This document shows positions 17,676 through 27,233 of a DNA stretch of 64,000 nt, piece by piece. The DNA comes from Gelidibacter maritimus (lineage in GTDB: Bacteria > Bacteroidota > Bacteroidia > Flavobacteriales > Flavobacteriaceae). The position numbers and the translations under genes were made by a program. The stretch is taken from assembly GCF_014062315.1 (NCBI RefSeq), contig NZ_JACGLT010000001.1, forward strand, positions 62,001-126,000, written 5' to 3'. The notes beneath the pieces are model-generated. The model ran no database searches and was not told where the DNA came from. It saw only the letters and a program-made list of their open reading frames with translations. Position 1 is the first letter of the stretch, and each line of letters starts with the position of its first letter.

Positions 17676-18428
17676 TCATTGTCTTTGACTTTCCTTTAAA
17701 ATCGTTCGAAACGCTTCACTATACTCTAAAAACTTGTCAACAAGATAGATTCTATTTTCTGGTTGCAACAGAGAAGGTGACATGATCTTTGATTCGCAGT
17801 AGGCAAAGAAGAGGTGTTTATAGTCCTTAGTGATGTTCAAGTTCAATACTAAAAATTTATCGTTAAAAAATTTGTCTGTTTTGAAAAGCGCATCAAGATC
17901 TTCTGCTTCGATGGGAGTTGCTACTATTATTTGTTCTTTGGTGGTTTTTCTTTTGAAAAGTTTTGTAATACGTCTGCCAATTTCCAGAATATCAATCCCG
18001 CCACTATTTCTATTTGGCCTTCTGTACAAGTGTGGATTTTTTTCTACATCTGTTTTAAATTGTTTGTTTTGCCTATTGGTTTCCTCATCCTCAGTCATTT
18101 GTTTTGGTGTGATTGCGCCTTGGACTTCCACTTCATTAAGTTCATTCACTATTTTTCTTAGTTCAAAAACTTGGATGTTCTTAAGGTGCGATTCACTTAC
18201 CACCAATTGCTTGGTATGATGAAATAATGAACTAAAAATTAGCGTATCATTAAGTTTTGCGAAAATGTCAAAGTTGCCACGACTATCGGTTGAAGTGATG
18301 CTTTTTGAAGTGATGTTCATGATTTTAGCTCCAGAGATGGCGGCCTCCGCATCGTAAAGTGTTCCTGAGATGTTCTGTGACAACATCAAAGTGGAGCAAA
18401 GACATAAAAGAATGGTAATTTTGGTCAC
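17676..18428 (-). CDS. Exported carboxypeptidase-like regulatory domain protein
   Basis: The 250-residue protein has a signal peptide (MTKITILLCLCSTLMLSQ) followed by a carboxypeptidase-regulatory-like beta-sandwich of about 80 residues (ISGTLYDAEAAISGAKIMNI, then SRGNFDIFAKLNDTLIFSSL). Residues ~110-250 are charged and helical with no motif I know. The same N-terminal domain precedes TonB receptors and DUF5686 proteins, but here there is no barrel. It is on the same strand as the thioesterase and cyclotransferase genes upstream, with gaps of about 90 and 60 bp; an operon is possible. Confidence 0.75.
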   Translation of the reverse strand: MTKITILLCLCSTLMLSQNISGTLYDAEAAISGAKIMNITSKSITSTDSRGNFDIFAKLNDTLIFSSLFHHTKQLVVSESHLKNIQVFELRKIVNELNEVEVQGAITPKQMTEDEETNRQNKQFKTDVEKNPHLYRRPNRNSGGIDILEIGRRITKLFKRKTTKEQIIVATPIEAEDLDALFKTDKFFNDKFLVLNLNITKDYKHLFFAYCESKIMSPSLLQPENRIYLVDKFLEYSEAFRTILKESQRQ

Positions 18429-18520
18429 TAGGCAAAGAGATTGATTACCATCAAATTAAACCATTATAGTTTTTTAAAAGGGATCTATTAAGAGACTTTA
18501 ACAATCCATTTAATCAAGGT

Positions 18521-18910
18521 TTAACTAAACAGGGTCCTGATTTCTTCGGTAATCCTTGCCGGTTTCATGTTCTCTTGAGATACCAGACACCATTTTGTTT
18601 CGGAAGAGGCAAGCAATTTGTCAGTGTTCTTATTATAGATTTCAACCACCCGAATGCAGGTGACGCCGCCTGACTCTTTAATGTAGGTCTTGAGTTTGAG
18701 CACATCGCCTAAAATGGCCGGGTTTTTATACTCAATGGTGTGTTTGAGAAGAATCCAAAAATAATCTGAAAGTATTTTGTCCGTTGCTTTTTCATGCCAA
18801 TGTTTTTCCGCTACATCTTGTACCCACTGTACGTAACGCACATTATTGACATGGTTGAGGTTGTCTAAATCGTCTTGGGTTACAATAATGTGAATTTCAA
18901 AGGTTTGCAT
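18521..18910 (-). CDS. Acyl-CoA thioesterase, 4-hydroxybenzoyl-CoA thioesterase (hot-dog) family
   Basis: The 129-residue protein is a YbgC/4HBT-type hot-dog enzyme. It shows the characteristic loop DLDNLNHVNNVRYVQWVQD, where the Asp of the classical motif (D-x-x-x-H) is replaced by an Asn/His arrangement as in many Bacteroidota thioesterases. The beta-strands YKNPAILGDVLKLKTYIKE and the ASSETKWCLVS strand complete the fold. Likely substrates are short or medium acyl-CoAs, though the sequence alone does not say. It lies 58 bp downstream of the cyclotransferase gene on the same strand. Confidence 0.85.
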   Translation of the reverse strand: MQTFEIHIIVTQDDLDNLNHVNNVRYVQWVQDVAEKHWHEKATDKILSDYFWILLKHTIEYKNPAILGDVLKLKTYIKESGGVTCIRVVEIYNKNTDKLLASSETKWCLVSQENMKPARITEEIRTLFS

Positions 18911-18968
18911 AAATATTATCTTAGATTGTTCTGTAACGGTCTCTTTAAGTGTTTGTGAATCTTAATCA

Positions 18969-20003
18969 TTATTTCACGAAAACTTCCACTTCAAATAGTT
19001 TGTCCCATTCTTTTCCTGTTACAAAAATGGTCTTAGTTGTCGGGTTATAGGCAATGCCGTTTAAAACATCTAAAGATGGATGTTGTTTAACTAATTTTTG
19101 TAGGGGTGAAAAGTCAATCACTCCTTCAACCGCGCCATTTTCCGGGTTGATGATCAAAACCCCATTGCGTTGGTATATGTTAGCGTAGATTTTTCCTTCA
19201 ATATATTCCAATTCATTCAATTTATCAATTTTACCGGTATTGGTATATATTTGGATATAATCCTCCTCAGCCAGCGTTTCTGTATTGAGTTTCCATATTT
19301 TGTTGGTGCCATCGGTTTTGTAAATCACCTCTCCATCATTGCACAATCCCCAACCTTCTTTACTTTTCCCATAATTAAAGCTACCCGTTTTCTCAAACGT
19401 ATCAAGGTTATAAATGAATCCGATATTCTCTTTCCACGTGAGCTGGTAAATGTTATTATTCATTATTGTAAGACCTTCTCCAAAATATTGATTGGTTAAA
19501 TTGATGTTTTTAAGAACCTTTCCCGTTTTATAATCCACTTTTCTAAGCTTGGACTTTCCGTATTGCCCAGTGCTTTCGTATAAAACATCATCATGAAACT
19601 CTAAGCCTTGAGTATAGGAGGTAATATCATGCGGATATTCATTTAAAATTTTATAGCTGTAAATTTTCGGGGCAACATCATTTAAAACAGTCAAGTTTGT
19701 AGATGTCTCTTCTGTAGTTTCACCATAAGTAACAGTGGCTGTGATCTTATGCACCCCAAGGGCTAAATTTGTAACCTTGAAGTTTTCCTCAATCGGGGTT
19801 TCATCAAGTTTATAGCTTATATTGGAAATTGATTTGTTTTTCGGATTTTCTACTGACAGTTTAACTGTTTCGCCAAGGGTCGTGGTATTGTTTTTGGCAT
19901 CTGTAGAAATTGAAAAATTACTTTTTTTACCATTTGGGTTATCACCACAAGTCAAGAAAAAAAGACTTAAAACAGTGATTATAAAAAGTTTAGTTGAAGA
20001 CAT
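18969..20003 (-). CDS. Glutaminyl-peptide cyclotransferase (plant/bacterial type), lipoprotein
   Basis: This beta-propeller enzyme converts N-terminal glutamine of peptides to pyroglutamate. The 344-residue protein has a signal peptide with lipobox (LFFLTC, Cys19), a ~90-residue beta-sandwich domain (NTTTLGETVKLSVENPKN), and the catalytic propeller from about residue 110. The propeller carries the family motifs HDITSYTQGLEF, YESTGQYGKSKLR, YFGEGLT, LTWKE and LNELEYIEGKIYANIY. The extra N-terminal sandwich domain is common in Flavobacteriia. The anchor places it in the periplasm or at the cell surface. Confidence 0.9.
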   Translation of the reverse strand: MSSTKLFIITVLSLFFLTCGDNPNGKKSNFSISTDAKNNTTTLGETVKLSVENPKNKSISNISYKLDETPIEENFKVTNLALGVHKITATVTYGETTEETSTNLTVLNDVAPKIYSYKILNEYPHDITSYTQGLEFHDDVLYESTGQYGKSKLRKVDYKTGKVLKNINLTNQYFGEGLTIMNNNIYQLTWKENIGFIYNLDTFEKTGSFNYGKSKEGWGLCNDGEVIYKTDGTNKIWKLNTETLAEEDYIQIYTNTGKIDKLNELEYIEGKIYANIYQRNGVLIINPENGAVEGVIDFSPLQKLVKQHPSLDVLNGIAYNPTTKTIFVTGKEWDKLFEVEVFVK

Positions 20004-20057
20004 GCTGATGTTTGTTTTTTGAGCAAGGTATTTAAATAAATTCAGTTTTGAAAATCA

Positions 20058-20087
20058 TTGCAAAAGTAGTAAAAGTTTGTATCTTTG
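20058..20087 (+). promoter_or_regulatory. Promoter of the SRP RNA gene (Bacteroidota type)
   Basis: TTG at 20058-20060, a 19-bp spacer, and TATCTTTG at 20080-20087 match the Bacteroidota consensus TTG-N19-TAnnTTTG exactly. The RNA begins a few bases downstream. Confidence 0.85.
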
Positions 20088-20092
20088 CACCT

Positions 20093-20193
20093 GGCAAGTC
20101 CTACACAACCAGCTCCTGCTGAATCCTCCAGGGCGGGAACGCAGCAAAGGTAAGCGGTCGTAGCGGTGTGATGTAGGTAGCTTGCCTTTTTTT
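20093..20193 (+). ncRNA. ffs: Small bacterial signal recognition particle RNA (4.5S-type)
   Basis: The ends GGCAAG (20093-20098) and CTTGCC (20181-20186) pair to close a long hairpin, followed by a T-run that acts as terminator. The apical domain has the near-invariant Ffh-binding loop: CCAGGGCGGGAACGCAGCA (about 20129-20147), with the GGAA-type tetraloop and the AGCA internal loop, then AAGGTAAGCGG. The RNA is about 94-100 nt, the size of the small SRP RNA without an Alu domain. It partners with Ffh, whose gene is not in this window, to target membrane proteins. Confidence 0.95.
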
Positions 20194-20284
20194 GTTCCTA
20201 TAAGTTAAGGAATTCTGCAGTATAGACGCTTAAATTACATCATCCACTTCCTTTTCAATTCCATCATAAGCTTAAATTTTATCG

Positions 20285-20292
20285 TATTTTTG
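20285..20292 (+). promoter_or_regulatory. Candidate -7 promoter box of the SDR gene
   Basis: TATTTTTG fits TAnnTTTG and lies 40 bp upstream of the preferred ATG at 20332. No good TTG is seen at the usual distance, so the -33 element is weak. Confidence 0.4.
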
Positions 20293-20331
20293 AAAAATTA
20301 AGTATGCTTAATGTTTAACTCATACCCGAAT

Positions 20332-21135
20332 ATGTCAAAAGTTGTTTTAATTACCGGAGGTTCATCTGGAATTGGCAAATCCATTGGAGAATTCTTGACC
20401 GAAAAAGGATTCATAGTTTATGGTACCAGCAGAAATCCCGAAGGATACTTAAGCAGTAAATTTAATTTGGTCAAATTGGATGTTTCTGATGTTGATTCCA
20501 TAGAGTCTGCTATTCAAAAGGTCATTGCCGAACAAGGTCATATCGACGTATTGATCAATAATGCTGGTGCTGGAATAACTGGCCCTATTGAGGAAATTCC
20601 GGATGCTGAAATCCAACGTAATTTTGAAACCAATTTTTTTGGTCCCATCCGCGTCATAAAAGCAGTGCTGCCACAAATGAGAACCCAAAGATCAGGTCTG
20701 ATTATCAATATCACCTCCATTGCGGGTTATATGGGTTTGCCATATAGAGGTGTTTATAGTGCAAGTAAAGGCGCTTTGGAATTGCTGACGGAAGCTTTCA
20801 GAATGGAAATTAAAGACTTCAACATTCAAATGACCAATGTTGCTCCTGGTGACTTTGCAACAAATATTGCCGCAGGACGTTATCATGCGCCGGTTTTGGA
20901 AAATTCGCCCTATAAAAAAACTTATGGAGAAACTTTAGATCTTATGAATGCACATGTAAGCGAAGGTAAGGACCCTAAAATAATGGCGACAGCGATTTAT
21001 AAAATAATCAACACCCAAAATCCAAAAATTCATTATAAGGTTGGAGAATTCATGCAGAAGTTTTCTATTGTTTTGAAACGAATTTTGCCAGATAAAGTCT
21101 ATGAGAACATGTTGATGAAACATTACAAACTATAA
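20332..21135 (+). CDS. SDR family NAD(P)-dependent oxidoreductase
   Basis: The protein is a classical short-chain dehydrogenase with the TGGSSGIG cofactor loop at the N-terminus, the NNAG motif (VLINNAGAGITG), a catalytic Ser in INITSIAGY, and the YxxxK pair in YSASKGAL. The start MSKVVLITGG at 20332 gives 267 residues; an ATG at 20311 would add seven residues (MFNSYPN) before the Rossmann fold, closer to the predicted transcription start. The C-terminal tail (KIHYKVGEFMQKFSIVLKRI) resembles the retinol dehydrogenase-like subgroup. The substrate is not predictable. It is a single-gene unit. Confidence 0.88.
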   Translation: MSKVVLITGGSSGIGKSIGEFLTEKGFIVYGTSRNPEGYLSSKFNLVKLDVSDVDSIESAIQKVIAEQGHIDVLINNAGAGITGPIEEIPDAEIQRNFETNFFGPIRVIKAVLPQMRTQRSGLIINITSIAGYMGLPYRGVYSASKGALELLTEAFRMEIKDFNIQMTNVAPGDFATNIAAGRYHAPVLENSPYKKTYGETLDLMNAHVSEGKDPKIMATAIYKIINTQNPKIHYKVGEFMQKFSIVLKRILPDKVYENMLMKHYKL

Positions 21136-21250
21136 AACCACTTTGACAATTAAGGTGTTGATATGTTTTAATTAAAAATTCAATGACATCTTTGTTATTA
21201 ATCGTAACTTCGCAACACTTTAAAACACAACCTTTATACGACTATTATTT

Positions 21251-21904
21251 ATGAAATTTTTTATTGATACTGCTAATTTAGAGCAAATTAAGGAAGCCCA
21301 AGACATGGGGATTTTAGATGGTGTCACTACCAATCCGTCGTTGATGGCCAAGGAGGGCATTACAGGAACCGACAATATCATGAAACATTATGTAAACATT
21401 TGCAATTTGGTAGATGGCGATGTGAGTGCGGAAGTCATTGCAACAGATTACGATGGCATGGTAAGAGAAGGAGAGGCTTTGGCTGATCTTCACGATCAGA
21501 TTGTGGTTAAATTACCAATGATTAAAGACGGTGTGAAAGCTTGTAAGTATTTTAGTGATAAAGGCATTAAGACCAATATGACTTTAGTGTTTTCTGCAGG
21601 CCAGGCATTATTGGCTGCAAAAGCTGGGGCAACTTATGTGTCTCCATTTATTGGCCGCTTGGATGATATTTCAACTGATGGATTAAATCTTATTGCCGAA
21701 ATCAGAATGATTTATGACAACTACGGATTTGAAACTGAGATTTTGGCAGCTTCGGTACGTCATACCATGCACGTTATTGATTGTGCCAAATTAGGTGCTG
21801 ATGTCATGACTGGACCTTTAAGTTCAATTACTGGATTGTTAAACCATCCATTAACCAATATTGGCTTAGAGAAATTCTTGGCAGATTACAAAAAGGGAAA
21901 TTAA
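21251..21904 (+). CDS. fsa: Small transaldolase / fructose-6-phosphate aldolase
   Basis: The 217-residue class I aldolase belongs to the short TalC/FSA subfamily. It begins MKFFIDTANLEQI and has GVTTNPSLM, the Schiff-base lysine in VVKLPMIKDG near residue 86, NMTLVFSAGQALLA, and SPFIGRLDD. In many Bacteroidota this protein is the only transaldolase and works in the non-oxidative pentose phosphate pathway; the distinction from true fructose-6-phosphate aldolase rests on one active-site residue and cannot be settled by eye. It is a single-gene unit with a strong terminator. Confidence 0.88.
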   Translation: MKFFIDTANLEQIKEAQDMGILDGVTTNPSLMAKEGITGTDNIMKHYVNICNLVDGDVSAEVIATDYDGMVREGEALADLHDQIVVKLPMIKDGVKACKYFSDKGIKTNMTLVFSAGQALLAAKAGATYVSPFIGRLDDISTDGLNLIAEIRMIYDNYGFETEILAASVRHTMHVIDCAKLGADVMTGPLSSITGLLNHPLTNIGLEKFLADYKKGN

Positions 21905-21928
21905 TTTTTCTATATATTAAGTAAAAGG

Positions 21929-21955
21929 AGGCTTCAGAGATGAAGCCTTTTTTTT
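21929..21955 (+). terminator. Rho-independent terminator after the transaldolase gene
   Basis: AGGCTTCA (21929-21936) and TGAAGCCT (21941-21948) form a perfect 8-bp stem with a GAGA loop, followed by eight T residues. Confidence 0.92.
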
Positions 21956-22092
21956 ATAAACGCCATCATAATACCCAAATGCTAATGCCCAGTGCACTAT
22001 TTCTAAATTTTTGAGCTAAGCTGTTAGGGGATCAATTCTGTTTTAGCAGAATTTTAGGGGAAATGTGTTATAAATCTAATTGCGGATAAAAG

Positions 22093-23523
22093 CTAATTAT
22101 TAAGTTCCTGCAGTTTGTCTTCAAATTTACTGTGGAACATGTTGTAGTAAGTGTCCACAATGCGCATTTCCTTATCTACTACAATAATTTTATAAACGGT
22201 ATTGAGCACCAAGGTTTGTTTGGCGTTAAATGGATCCTTGAACTGGTATTCGCTGTCAATTGGAAACTTGAATTCATCCAAGGTTCTTTTCCAATATTTT
22301 TTATCGCTATCATTAATATTTATCGCTATAAAATTGATATTGGGATATTTCTTCTTTAAATCCCTGATTTTATAATGGCTGTTCTTATAATGGATTTTTA
22401 AGTTTGACGACCAAAAATAAATTACGGTAGGCTGTGTGATCAAATCACTAAATTTATAGTCTTCATTATTATAACTGACCAATTCTACATCAGGAATAAT
22501 CTTACCAGGTTTTAATTTATTAATGGCTTTTGATAGTCTTTCAATATATACTCTATCGTCCGCATTTGTTGTTTTTTGTAGATATGAAGCTAAAACCTGT
22601 TTTACGGCCGCCGTATCTTCGCACATGGAAATAAAATCGCGCGCTGTATTTTTTAATAATTTGTTTTTTATGGTATCATTTGTAATGCGCTCGTTCATCA
22701 ACCTCAATTTCTCTAAATTATAAACTACTGAGTTTCTATTGAAAACAGCATCTTTAGGAGCATTAGCATAAAATTTCTCCAACGCCATGTTATTGAAATG
22801 AGCATAAAGAAAACGGTTGTAAATAAAGAAATCTCCTAAGGAGCTAATATTGTAATCGATATCTTTTCTGTAATCATAAAAACTTGATGGCAAATCCTTA
22901 TAGTTTTTTAAGTTTTTGTAACCATAATAGGCAAAAGGATACATTTCTTTAGCGCTGAAATAACCATAATTGACACTGGTTTCGGCAACTTTATCAAAAA
23001 GTGGGGATAGGTTTCTTTGATTGGAAAACTCAGAAAGACCATTTAAGCGTTCAGTTCGTGAAGAGTCAATATAACTTTCAAATTTTTCAGGCTCCATTTG
23101 GGAGAAGTTGATGAAATTTGCCCGGTCAGCTTCATTTTCAAGAAAAATATTAATCAGAAAATTATTCTTTCTTGCCCCATCACCAGTAAAAACCAAGGAT
23201 TCATCAAAGTCAATGGTATTTAATCGTAACATAACACTATCTCTTGGTTCTAAAAGGACCATTTGGTATTGACCACCATGAATAAACGTGTACAAACCTG
23301 ATTTTAATGGAGATAGTTTGGTGAAAAAGCGATTTTTATTGTTTAGAAAAAGCGTATCTGATTTATTATTTACTTGAGAATTCGGAGAAAATAGCAGGAC
23401 GTAATCGTTGGTTGGATTAATAATCTCCCCTCCAAAGTAGGCAGATGTATCAGCCTCATTAGCTTCTTTTTTACAACTAAAAAGCGTTGTCAAAAGCATA
23501 AATGATATTATGTGAATTCTCAT
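22093..23523 (-). CDS. TlpA-like thioredoxin-fold lipoprotein lacking the CxxC pair
   Basis: The 476-residue protein has a signal peptide with lipobox (LLTTLFSC, Cys17). Residues ~25-120 look like the DUF4369-type N-terminal domain (YVLLFSPNSQ, MVLLEPRDSVML), then a helical middle, then from about 335 a TlpA/AhpC-type domain: GKIIPDVELVSYNNEDYKFSD and TVIYFWSSNLKIHYKNSH. At the position where TlpA oxidoreductases have W-C-x-x-C the sequence reads FWSSNLKIHY, so both active cysteines are missing. A redox role is therefore doubtful and a binding role is more likely. It is transcribed alone, divergent from the ABC-F gene. Confidence 0.8.
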   Translation of the reverse strand: MRIHIISFMLLTTLFSCKKEANEADTSAYFGGEIINPTNDYVLLFSPNSQVNNKSDTLFLNNKNRFFTKLSPLKSGLYTFIHGGQYQMVLLEPRDSVMLRLNTIDFDESLVFTGDGARKNNFLINIFLENEADRANFINFSQMEPEKFESYIDSSRTERLNGLSEFSNQRNLSPLFDKVAETSVNYGYFSAKEMYPFAYYGYKNLKNYKDLPSSFYDYRKDIDYNISSLGDFFIYNRFLYAHFNNMALEKFYANAPKDAVFNRNSVVYNLEKLRLMNERITNDTIKNKLLKNTARDFISMCEDTAAVKQVLASYLQKTTNADDRVYIERLSKAINKLKPGKIIPDVELVSYNNEDYKFSDLITQPTVIYFWSSNLKIHYKNSHYKIRDLKKKYPNINFIAININDSDKKYWKRTLDEFKFPIDSEYQFKDPFNAKQTLVLNTVYKIIVVDKEMRIVDTYYNMFHSKFEDKLQELNN

Positions 23524-23701
23524 AAACTTAAGGGATTTCTGGAGCTAGTTGGAATATGAACAAAAATAAAACTTGTTTGTGCATCAAGCTGTTAAGGCGC
23601 TGTTAAATGTTTGGGCATTTAGAGGTGATATGATCCCAAAACTACTATAAACACTGATATTATCAAAGAATGCCATGCACTGAGGGACCGTTTAAATATA
23701 A

Positions 23702-25390
<1,689 letters not shown>

Positions 25391-25410
25391 TTGAATTTCA
25401 AAAATTTAGA

Positions 25411-25438
25411 AAACCCTGAATCGCTTCAGGGTTTTTTT
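25411..25438. terminator. Bidirectional terminator after the ABC-F gene
   Basis: AAACCCTGAA (25411-25420) and TTCAGGGTTT (25425-25434) form a perfect 10-bp stem with a TCGC loop, followed by T residues on the plus strand. It serves two convergent genes. Confidence 0.93.
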
Positions 25439-25673
25439 ATGCTTCCAATTCTCCTTTTACGGCTTCTACAATTGGAACTGCATGCTCTAATTCTTCCTTA
25501 GATACATATAGTTCTTGAAACCCTTGAAAGGAAGAGCCAAATCCTGCCATTCTTGCGGATTCGGATTCGTCCTTCACAATAGCAGTAATGCCAACACTAT
25601 CTAAACGGTCCACAACCAGTTGTACGATAATGAAGGTTCCTGAAAAAATCTTCACGTAATCATTGTTCATCAT
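25437..25673 (-). CDS. DUF2007 domain protein
   Basis: The small protein (79 residues from the double ATG at 25670-25673, MMNNDYVKIFSG) fits DUF2007, a family of short soluble proteins with a PII-like ferredoxin fold often called putative signal-transducing. Features are YVKIFSGTFIIVQLVVDRLD, then GITAIVKDE and an ending with LYVSKEELEHAVPIVEA. The frame continues seven codons upstream (MLIVET), but that part is not conserved in the family as I know it. Its function is not established. It ends at the shared terminator with the ABC-F gene. Confidence 0.75.
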   Translation of the reverse strand: MMNNDYVKIFSGTFIIVQLVVDRLDSVGITAIVKDESESARMAGFGSSFQGFQELYVSKEELEHAVPIVEAVKGELEA

Positions 25674-25691
25674 AGTTTCAACTATTAGCAT

Positions 25692-26499
25692 TTAAGATAC
25701 GAAAAATAAACTCATAAAACTATCTGTTTTATTTTTATCAATGTGATTTTAAACAGTGAGACATTTGGGGGCCAAAAAGATCATTTTAGATGTATATCTC
25801 ATAGACTTGTAAACTTATTTCGTGCGAAAGAAATTTATGTGCATGATTTGGTTATTTGGATTGGACATCTTCTAATATCAAAAATAATGACATCCAATAT
25901 ATGGAAAATTGTGCATTATGGTGAATGAAGAATATTTAGAATTGACGTTACTTTAAGCATTCATATTTGCAGATGCTAATGCCCTAATGCCGCTGTTTTA
26001 AACATATACCATAAGTACATATAAAAACTTAGGCATGTTATCATAAATTTGACTTTTCTATTGACTGGGTTTCACAATATGGCCTGCGGATATTAGAGTC
26101 AGCAATAAAGGATTTGATAGCACACGATATAAAAAATCGAAGTGATTGGAAAGTGTCTGATGTTTAGGTGTTAGCCGTTTAAGAAAATCAAATTGAATTG
26201 TGGCTCTAGTCGTGCTAAACATTTTTATCTCAAAATTGTTAGTGTTTAATAGGCAAGGTTGAAATGAAAACTGTTCAAGAGTTAACCTAAATTGGAAACG
26301 TAAACCTATTAGTTCAAGCCAAGCCACCGTATTGGGCATGAAATCCTATTATTAACAACCTTAAGCTTATGAGAAATTGATTAAGAATTAGGTAAAATAT
26401 CAAGTAAAAGAAGAGCTGCGAAGGAATGTCGGATAATTTTTAAAATTGCCGATGCCGCCCCTGGTGGGACCAACTAAAGCCATCTTCCTATCACTCATA
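25692..26499. other. Long intergenic region without a convincing gene
   Basis: About 0.8 kb holds no reading frame with a recognisable product. Open frames on the plus strand (25743-25928) and the minus strand (26058-26339) have no homology that I recognise and poor composition. The region contains short phrases such as GCCGATGCCGCCCCTGG near 26449 that look unlike flanking AT-rich spacer. It may be decayed DNA or a site for an unrecognised RNA. Confidence 0.4.
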
Positions 26500-26528
26500 A
26501 AAAAAGAGCGCTGTTTCGGCACTCTTTA
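26500..26528 (-). terminator. Terminator of the peroxiredoxin-thioredoxin-DUF6952 unit
   Basis: AAAGAG (26504-26509) pairs with CTCTTT (26523-26528), with two further inner G-C pairs around a loop. On the minus strand a T-run follows. It lies 29 bp after the stop of the last gene. Confidence 0.8.
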
Positions 26529-26556
26529 ATTATTTTCTAATTGTTATTCTACTGGT

Positions 26557-26814
26557 CTATTTATCTATCGATCCCATAACGCGAGACATGAAAGTATTGA
26601 GAGCCTCTTTGTTTGGAGTGCCCTCTTTAATCATTGCATGTACTTCCAACGCGCCATACATATTGGAGAGAAGTTCTCCAATTACATCGAGTTCCTCATC
26701 TTTTAACGAAGGTACCTCCGTAAGGTTTTCTAATGTTTCAATGGTCTCTATGACAAAATCTTCGTCGTTGTCCTCAATAAATTGAGTGAGTTGTCTAATT
26801 ACTGGTAACTTCAT
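26557..26814 (-). CDS. DUF6952 family small protein
   Basis: The 85-residue acidic helical protein (MKLPVIRQLTQFIEDNDEDF; later EVPSLKDEELDVIGELLSN) is one I associate with the flavobacterial DUF6952 family; that name is from memory. There is no signal peptide and no cysteine. Its start overlaps the end of the thioredoxin gene by 20 bp, which indicates translational coupling. Lying in one unit with a peroxiredoxin and a thioredoxin, it may assist peroxide defence, but no mechanism is evident. Confidence 0.8.
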   Translation of the reverse strand: MKLPVIRQLTQFIEDNDEDFVIETIETLENLTEVPSLKDEELDVIGELLSNMYGALEVHAMIKEGTPNKEALNTFMSRVMGSIDK

Positions 26815-27109
26815 TGATTAAATCTTTTAAAACATCAAATTTATTGGTCTGTACCTGATTGACGAAAGTTCCATTTTTAAAAACAGCAAAAGTAGGCAAG
26901 TTGTCTACATTGGCTAATTTTCTTGACTCAGGAAATTTTTCTGCATCCGCCATTATAAAGGTCATGTTTTCGTTTTCCGTTGCCAGTTTTTTAAATCTCG
27001 GCTTCATGATTCTGCAATTACCACACCAACTCGCCGAATATTGAACAACTACAGTATCGTTGTCTGATACCAGCTGCTCTAAATTATCTTTATCTAGTTC
27101 CTTTACCAT
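26795..27109 (-). CDS. Thioredoxin family protein
   Basis: The 104-residue protein is a single thioredoxin domain with active site SASWCGNCRIMKP at about residues 25-37. The CGNC dipeptide differs from the CGPC of housekeeping thioredoxin, so redox potential and partners may differ. The cis-proline loop is NVDNLPTFAVFKNG. It lies downstream of a 2-Cys peroxiredoxin and overlaps the DUF6952 gene, so it is a good candidate to be the peroxiredoxin's own reductant. A perfect 11-bp hairpin lies 25 bp upstream of its start. Confidence 0.93.
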   Translation of the reverse strand: MVKELDKDNLEQLVSDNDTVVVQYSASWCGNCRIMKPRFKKLATENENMTFIMADAEKFPESRKLANVDNLPTFAVFKNGTFVNQVQTNKFDVLKDLINEVTSN

Positions 27110-27133
27110 AATTTTAAATTTTATAATTAATGA

Positions 27134-27159
27134 GACTTCCTGTCGGTTGACAGGAAGTC
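27134..27159 (-). promoter_or_regulatory. Perfect hairpin between peroxiredoxin and thioredoxin genes
   Basis: GACTTCCTGTC and GACAGGAAGTC form an exact 11-bp stem with a 4-base loop. No T-run follows on the minus strand, so it is not a standard terminator. It may be a processing or stability element that sets the ratio of the two proteins, or a copy of a dispersed short palindrome. Confidence 0.6.
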
Positions 27160-27233
27160 AATTTCCAATTCAATGCCGAGGGATGATACCAAGGGATTGA
27201 ATTCTTATACACTTTTTCAATGCCTTTAAAGGC

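Noticed and set aside
26058-26339. 93-codon open frame on the minus strand
   Set aside because: No recognisable domain and no promoter or coupling to a neighbour; composition does not look coding. Kept only as part of the unexplained stretch.
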